Shown: piece by piece, positions 59,700 to 64,000 of the stretch | Numbering within the stretch: position 1 is the stretch's first letter | How the letters are laid out: each line of letters begins with the position of its first letter | From: Polyangium sp. y55x31 | GTDB lineage: Bacteria; Myxococcota_A; Polyangia; Polyangiales; Polyangiaceae | DNA: 64,000 nucleotides | Assembly (NCBI RefSeq): GCF_029946505.1 | Contig: NZ_JARZHG010000023.1 | Location: forward strand, 117,758-181,757 | Direction: 5' to 3' | Program-made: the position numbers and the translations under genes | The notes under the pieces: model-generated | What the model was told of the DNA's origin: nothing | Seen by the model: only the letters and a program-made list of their open reading frames with translations | The model's database searches: none

Positions 59700-61628
59700 A
59701 TGACGCCCTACCGCGCTCGCCTTGGCTCCGCCCTCACCGCCCTCGCCGCCCTCGCGGGGGCCTTCCTGGCCACCTCTCCCGCCGCCGCCGAAGGGTCGGC
59801 CGTGCGCGCCGCGCTCGTCGAGACCAAGTCCATCAAGCTGGACGGCGTCCCCAAGGAGTGGCCCTCGCTGATGGCGCTCTCGTACGCCACCAAGGGCAAG
59901 CCGTCGAAGACGGACCTCGAAGCCAAAGCCGCCCTCTCCTACGACGGCACGAGCCTCTTCATCGCCGTCGACGTCACCGACGACGTCCTGCGCGGCGGCG
60001 GCGGCGACCACGTGGCCCTCACGCTCGGCTTCCCAGGCGGCAACGTCCACGAGGTGCTGCTCTACCCAGGCGACCCGGGCAAATCCCCCGGCGCGGCCAA
60101 GACGAAGGACGGCAAAGCCATCACGGGCGCAAAGGTCATCGAAGCCCCGCGCAGCGGCGGCTGGACACTCGAAGCCACGATCCCCTGGACCGCCTTCCCC
60201 CCCGCCGCCACGACCCGCGTCGGCCTGCGCGGCGCGATCCAAGTGCACGACGCCGACACGGGCAACACGATCGAGTCCTCGGTCGGCACAGCGCCCTCGA
60301 CGAAGTACGAGTCGATGCCGCCCGTGTCGATCGAGAGCGAGCAAGCCCTCGCCGAGGGGCTGCTCAAGGAGAAGAGCGTCCGCGGCGCGCCCAAGTTCAA
60401 CCTGATCGCAGACGTCGCGGGCGACGCACTGAAGGAGCGCATCCTCGTGTGGGATCGCTACCTCGTCGTCCTCGGTCCGACGTTCCGCAAAGGCACCGAG
60501 TATTACTGGAACGACCTCGGCGTCGACGTCGCCGCAGGCATGTTGCCGTCCTTCGAGGCGCGAGATCTGACGGGCGACGGGCAAGCCGAGCTCGTCCTGC
60601 GCAAGCGTCTCGGCACGCCGAAGAAGTACCGCGAGTACCTGCAGGTCTTGCAGTTCGGCAAGTCGGACGTGCCCGCGACGCTCTTCCAGCACGAGATCGC
60701 AGTCGTGACGGAGAAGGGCGCAGTGGAGAACGAGGTGCGCTTCGACAGCGACGGCGCCAAAGTCGCCATCACGATCCTGCCCGGCAAGGCGAAGGAGTTC
60801 CACGCGGGCAACTACAACGAGCCACGCGAAACCTCGATGGATCCCGCACTCCTACCCTGGGAGACGATCGCTTCGAGGACCTACAAATGGAACGGCAAGG
60901 CGTTCACGAAAGCCGGCGAAACGACGCAAGCCGCAACGCCTCCCCCCGCAGCCGCCTCGAAGCCAGCCGGCGAGACCGTGAAGCCCGAGGCCCCCAAAGG
61001 CCCGAGCGCCGGAGAGCTCCTCGAGCAGGTGTACGCGCTCTACAAAAAAGAGCGCAGCGTGACGGGCAAGCCCCGCTTCAACGTGTCCGCAGACGTCTCC
61101 GGCGACAAACAAGCCGAGACAATCCTGCTGCACGACCGTGACCTCGTGCTCTTCGGCAAGGGCTTCAAAGGCGGTCAGGGCTACTCGTTCCTGTCACTCT
61201 CGCAGTTCACGAAAGGCACAGACATCACCGAAGTGAGCGCGATGGATCTGACCGGCGACGGCAAAGCCGAGATCATCGTGCAAGGCACACTGCACGCAAA
61301 CGCCTCACCCGAAGCCGGCGGCGGCACCGTCGATCGCGACGTGCTGCTCGTCTACAAGGTCGAAGGCGAAGGCCTGAAGCGCGTGTTCGCCGCGGAGATC
61401 GGGCGCGCCATCGGCAAGAAAAAGGTGAGCGGCGCCTACCGCTTCGTGAAAGCGGGCAAGGGCGTGGAGATCGAGCTCGCCTCGGGCAAGGCGACCGAGT
61501 GGACCGCCGCAACCTACCCGTTCACGCAAGACACAAGCGCAAACGGCGGCATCGAGCCGCTCCTACTCCCCTGGAGCAACCTCAGCCCCGTCCGGTATCG
61601 CTGGACAGGCTCGGCATTCGGCCGCTGA
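59700..61628 (+). CDS. Secreted protein with CBM9-like N-terminal domain
   Basis: 642 residues. A signal peptide (LTALAALAGAFLATSPAAA) precedes a carbohydrate-binding-module-9-like domain at about 35-200 (IKLDGVPKEWPSL, AALSYDGTSLFIAVDVTDDV, WTLEATIPWTAFPP). Two related modules follow (about 235-420 and 440-640), each with FNL/FNV-x-A-DV-x-GD and DLTGDGQAEL/DLTGDGKAEI Asp-rich loops like FG-GAP calcium-binding repeats. It probably binds polysaccharide at the surface or outside the cell. A dispersed element copy follows its stop by 24 bp. Confidence 0.85.
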   Translation: MTPYRARLGSALTALAALAGAFLATSPAAAEGSAVRAALVETKSIKLDGVPKEWPSLMALSYATKGKPSKTDLEAKAALSYDGTSLFIAVDVTDDVLRGGGGDHVALTLGFPGGNVHEVLLYPGDPGKSPGAAKTKDGKAITGAKVIEAPRSGGWTLEATIPWTAFPPAATTRVGLRGAIQVHDADTGNTIESSVGTAPSTKYESMPPVSIESEQALAEGLLKEKSVRGAPKFNLIADVAGDALKERILVWDRYLVVLGPTFRKGTEYYWNDLGVDVAAGMLPSFEARDLTGDGQAELVLRKRLGTPKKYREYLQVLQFGKSDVPATLFQHEIAVVTEKGAVENEVRFDSDGAKVAITILPGKAKEFHAGNYNEPRETSMDPALLPWETIASRTYKWNGKAFTKAGETTQAATPPPAAASKPAGETVKPEAPKGPSAGELLEQVYALYKKERSVTGKPRFNVSADVSGDKQAETILLHDRDLVLFGKGFKGGQGYSFLSLSQFTKGTDITEVSAMDLTGDGKAEIIVQGTLHANASPEAGGGTVDRDVLLVYKVEGEGLKRVFAAEIGRAIGKKKVSGAYRFVKAGKGVEIELASGKATEWTAATYPFTQDTSANGGIEPLLLPWSNLSPVRYRWTGSAFGR

Positions 61629-61652
61629 GCCGAGTTGAGTTGAGGCGTCGCG

Positions 61653-61977
61653 CCGGGGCGCTGCCCCGGACCCCGCGGGGGCTGTTCGCCCCTCGACCCG
61701 AACCAGGGCAAGCCCTGGACCTTTGGCGGAAGAACTGCGCGGTGCGCAGTTCTTCCGACGGGCCGCTGGCAAGACCGTGAAGGTCGTCGCACGCAGCGGC
61801 ACGTTGCCGGTTGAAACGTCAGCGCTGCCGTCTTGCTGGGCATGGTCGTCGCGGGTCTTGCCACCGGCTGTTCGATGAACTGCGCATCGCGCAGTTCATC
61901 GACCCCGAGTCCAGCGCTTGCGCTGGTCCGGGTCCAGGGGCGGACAGCCCCTGGTGGGGCCTGGGGCAACGCCCCAG
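61653..61977. repeat. Dispersed inverted-arm hairpin element, copy E
   Basis: 325 bp, same orientation as copy C. CCGGGGC/GCCCCGG (61653-61669), CCAGGGC/GCCCTGG, the stem GGAAGAACTGCGC with complement around GGT (61728-61756), a central spacer with CAAGACC/GGTCTTG, then CGATGAACTGCGC with complement (61873-61901), CCAGCGC/GCGCTGG and CTGGGGC/GCCCCAG (61961-61977). It fills the gap between the convergent CBM9-like and MATE genes. Confidence 0.92.
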
Positions 61978-61990
61978 CGCGACGCCTCGC

Positions 61991-63436
61991 CTAAAGCGCG
62001 ATCTTCTTCCAGTCGCCGCTTCGGAACTTCAAGACCATCACGCCTGCGAGGAGCACCGCGTAGACCACGCCGGCGGCCCAGATGCCCATCAGGCCGAGGT
62101 CGAGCGTGATGCCGAGCAGCCACGCGAGCGGGACGAGACAGAGGAAGTGGAGCACGAGCTCCACGATCATCACGAAGCGTGAGTTGCCTGCGCCGAAGAG
62201 GGCCTGCGTGAGGATCATGCCGACGGCGATGATGGGCGTGCAGATGCCCATCAGCCGCATCGGGCCGAGGGCGACGTCGCGGACCACCTCGCTGTGGGAG
62301 ACGAAGGCGAGGATTTGTGGGGCGAAGACGGCCTCGCAGAGGCCTACGACGCCGAAGATTGCGAGACCGAGACGCACGGAGGTCCAGCCGAAGGTCTCGG
62401 CCTTGTCGCCGTTGCGCTCGCCGAGGGACTGCGCGACGAGCGTGGCTGTGGAGGTGCCGAAGGCGAGACAGGCGGTGAACGTGAGCTTGAGGACGCCGAC
62501 GATCACGGTCGTCGCGGCGCCGTTGACGGGCTCGGCTTTGCCGCCTGGGCACATCGCCGAGACGACGCCCATCGGGTGCACCTCGTCGAGTTTGCCTGCG
62601 ATCATCGCGAAGAGCGCGAAGCCTGTCATGACGGCGATGGTCGCCACGCCGCTCGGGATGGAGAGCTTCAGGACCGACCAGGTGAGCCCGCGGTCGAGGT
62701 TCTTCCAGCGGAAGGGCGCGTAGAGCTTCCGGAATTGCGGCAGCAGCGCGTAGCCGACCATGATCGCGAGGCCGACGTACGTGGAGACGAACCCTGCGAT
62801 GCCGGCGCCTGCGATGCCCATCTTCGGGATGCCGAGCGTGGCGTTGCCGAAGATCAGCAGGAAGCAGAGCACGATGTTCAGCGCGTTCATCACGACGGCC
62901 GAGACGAGGTGGATGTGCGTCTTGCCGATGCCGTCGAAGAAGGCCTTGAAGGCGAAGGTCGTCGCCATCGAGGTCACGCCGAGCAGACGCCAGCGCAGGT
63001 ACTCGTCGGCTGCCGTGCGAGCGCCCTCGACCTTGATGATCGCGCCGAGGATGTGGGGCGTCGCGAGGTAGCCGATCGCGGAGAAGATGACGCCTGCGAC
63101 GAGCGCGAAGAGTGCGGCGTTGAAGAGGACGGCGCCTGCGTCTTCGTGGTTCTTCTCGGCGAAGCGGCGGCCGACGAAGGCTTGCGTGCCGACGGAGATC
63201 GCGGAGAGCGAGCCGCCGAAGAGCCAGAGGACGATCAGCGAGGGGAGGAGCGCGGCTTGCGCGTTCGACGACTCTGGGCAGGGCAGTCGGGCGAAGAAGA
63301 CGATGTCGATCTCGTTGACGACGCTCTGCGTGAGCATCGCCCCGACCGTTGGCAGAGCCAGCTTGAGAATGGCTCGGTGCGGCGGGCCGGAGGTGACGAC
63401 GTTTTCACCCACGGCGGGCGGAGCAATCTGGGCCAT
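61991..63436 (-). CDS. MATE-family multidrug/metabolite exporter
   Basis: 481 residues, about twelve membrane helices arranged as two six-helix halves. [25 protein letters not shown] is the family's first helix, and the second half begins near [27 protein letters not shown] proteins export cationic drugs or metabolites using Na+ or H+. A short insert with cysteines ([14 protein letters not shown]) in the second half is unusual and probably an extracellular loop. The substrate is unknown. Confidence 0.92.
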   Translation of the reverse strand: MAQIAPPAVGENVVTSGPPHRAILKLALPTVGAMLTQSVVNEIDIVFFARLPCPESSNAQAALLPSLIVLWLFGGSLSAISVGTQAFVGRRFAEKNHEDAGAVLFNAALFALVAGVIFSAIGYLATPHILGAIIKVEGARTAADEYLRWRLLGVTSMATTFAFKAFFDGIGKTHIHLVSAVVMNALNIVLCFLLIFGNATLGIPKMGIAGAGIAGFVSTYVGLAIMVGYALLPQFRKLYAPFRWKNLDRGLTWSVLKLSIPSGVATIAVMTGFALFAMIAGKLDEVHPMGVVSAMCPGGKAEPVNGAATTVIVGVLKLTFTACLAFGTSTATLVAQSLGERNGDKAETFGWTSVRLGLAIFGVVGLCEAVFAPQILAFVSHSEVVRDVALGPMRLMGICTPIIAVGMILTQALFGAGNSRFVMIVELVLHFLCLVPLAWLLGITLDLGLMGIWAAGVVYAVLLAGVMVLKFRSGDWKKIAL

Positions 63437-63507
63437 CGAGTGTGCGCGGTATACAACGTGACGGCGCCCGATCGAGCAAAATGAGCGCCGCCGGGGGAGC
63501 GACGCGA

Positions 63508-63999
63508 CTACTTCGTCTTGTTCGCCGGCTTCGCACCTTGCCCGCCTTCGCCCGCCTTGGACGCCATGCGGGTCTTCTTCTTGCGCCTCAAACGAGCTTG
63601 CTCGTCCTTGTCCTTCGATGCTGGCTCGGCGTGTGAAGGCTCGGTCGGTTCGGCGTGTGCGACGTCGTCGGCGTGGACGACCTTGTTCGCCCCGGCGGAA
63701 GCCTTGTCGCCCGAGGCAGGCGTGACGCTCGGCTTGTCTGCCTGCGCGACGGCCGCGACCATCTGGCTACCTGCCGCGGCCTCCTTCGTGTCCTTCTTGG
63801 GCGCGCGGTGCGACGGGCGAGGACGCGCCGGCGTGGGCGGAGGCGGCTCCGGGTCGGCCGAGATGGGGACCTCGGCGAGCTGAAGCGGCTCGGGCGCGGC
63901 TGCAGGTGCGGGCGCAGGCTCGGGTGCGGGCGCAGGCGCGGGCGCGGATGCGGGGTCGGCCGCGGGCGCGGCGGCCTCGGCGACGGCGGGGGCCGGATC
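63508..63999 (-). CDS. C-terminal part of a Pro/Ala-rich protein (cut by window edge)
   Basis: At least 163 residues, open to the right end of the window. The visible part is low-complexity: [18 protein letters not shown] runs, then [18 protein letters not shown], an Ala/Glu/Asp stretch and a basic tail ([18 protein letters not shown], ending ANKTK). This is the style of a disordered linker or C-terminal tail in a myxobacterial kinase or envelope protein. An internal ATG at 63762 is possible, but the frame is open far upstream. The function cannot be assigned. Confidence 0.55.
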   Translation of the reverse strand, partial: DPAPAVAEAAAPAADPASAPAPAPAPEPAPAPAAAPEPLQLAEVPISADPEPPPPTPARPRPSHRAPKKDTKEAAAGSQMVAAVAQADKPSVTPASGDKASAGANKVVHADDVAHAEPTEPSHAEPASKDKDEQARLRRKKKTRMASKAGEGGQGAKPANKTK

Positions 64000-64000
64000 G

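Overview
The window is very GC-rich and its coding density is high. Several features point to a myxobacterium, most likely of the Polyangiales (Sorangium/Polyangium-like): Ser/Thr kinases (one fused to a formylglycine-generating-enzyme domain), an FHA/sigma-54 activator beside a kinase, RsbR-type STAS proteins, many small lipoproteins, a MYXO-CTERM-like tail and bacterial sterol genes. This placement is inferred from gene content; no rRNA is present.

Layout. 0.1-2.4 kb: a hypothetical gene translationally coupled to argH. 2.3-7.2 kb: a minus-strand run of rpiA, a PLD-like protein, a hotdog thioesterase, DUF3501, a CCG-domain Fe-S oxidoreductase, a short rubrerythrin and a Fur/PerR regulator, which looks like an oxidative-stress module. 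7.4-11.5 kb: rpsU, a glycosyltransferase, tRNA-Pro(GGG), a lipoprotein, free-Met-R-sulfoxide reductase and a cell-wall amidase. 11.6-15.1 kb: a large deviant MinD/ParA-like P-loop protein with a TPR-like body. 15.3-22.2 kb: arfB, an NTF2-like lipoprotein, a multi-PAS hybrid kinase, two STAS proteins and a transglutaminase. 22.5-24.2 kb: a PAAR-headed candidate type VI effector with a probable partner gene. 24.3-30.9 kb: aldehyde dehydrogenase, kinase-FGE, superoxide dismutase, a lipoprotein, an APH-like kinase and a GST. 31.0-35.8 kb: an overlapping minus-strand cassette containing a glycosyltransferase/radical-SAM fusion, a WG-repeat/methyltransferase fusion and a histidine phosphatase. 36.4-41.1 kb: a PfkB-BtpA pair, lipoproteins and a sensory-rhodopsin-transducer homologue. 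41.4-47.2 kb: two fusion genes that together encode squalene synthase, an SDR, squalene monooxygenase and oxidosqualene cyclase, the core of sterol biosynthesis. 47.6-63.4 kb: TerB, a beta-propeller surface protein, selB and selC, an FHA/sigma-54 regulator with its kinase, YbjN/CesT-like-PspA-Ca2+ ATPase, a CBM9-like secreted protein and a MATE pump. The right edge cuts a Pro/Ala-rich protein.

The main non-coding discovery is a dispersed element of about 310-330 bp. There are four full copies (9185-9493, 47245-47572, 52182-52513, 61653-61977) and one half copy (28472-28564). Each full copy has two homologous arms in inverted orientation, and each arm carries four nested hairpins whose stems show compensatory base changes between copies. 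All five copies lie between convergent genes, and they fill every convergent gap longer than about 65 bp. None occurs in a divergent or co-directional gap. Two copies lie directly behind the only two tRNA genes. The element encodes no credible protein. A bidirectional terminator/mRNA 3'-end element or a domesticated MITE is the favoured interpretation.

The most unusual protein-level findings are the two sterol fusions, the glycosyltransferase/radical-SAM plus WG-methyltransferase cassette, and the degenerate P-loop TPR protein.
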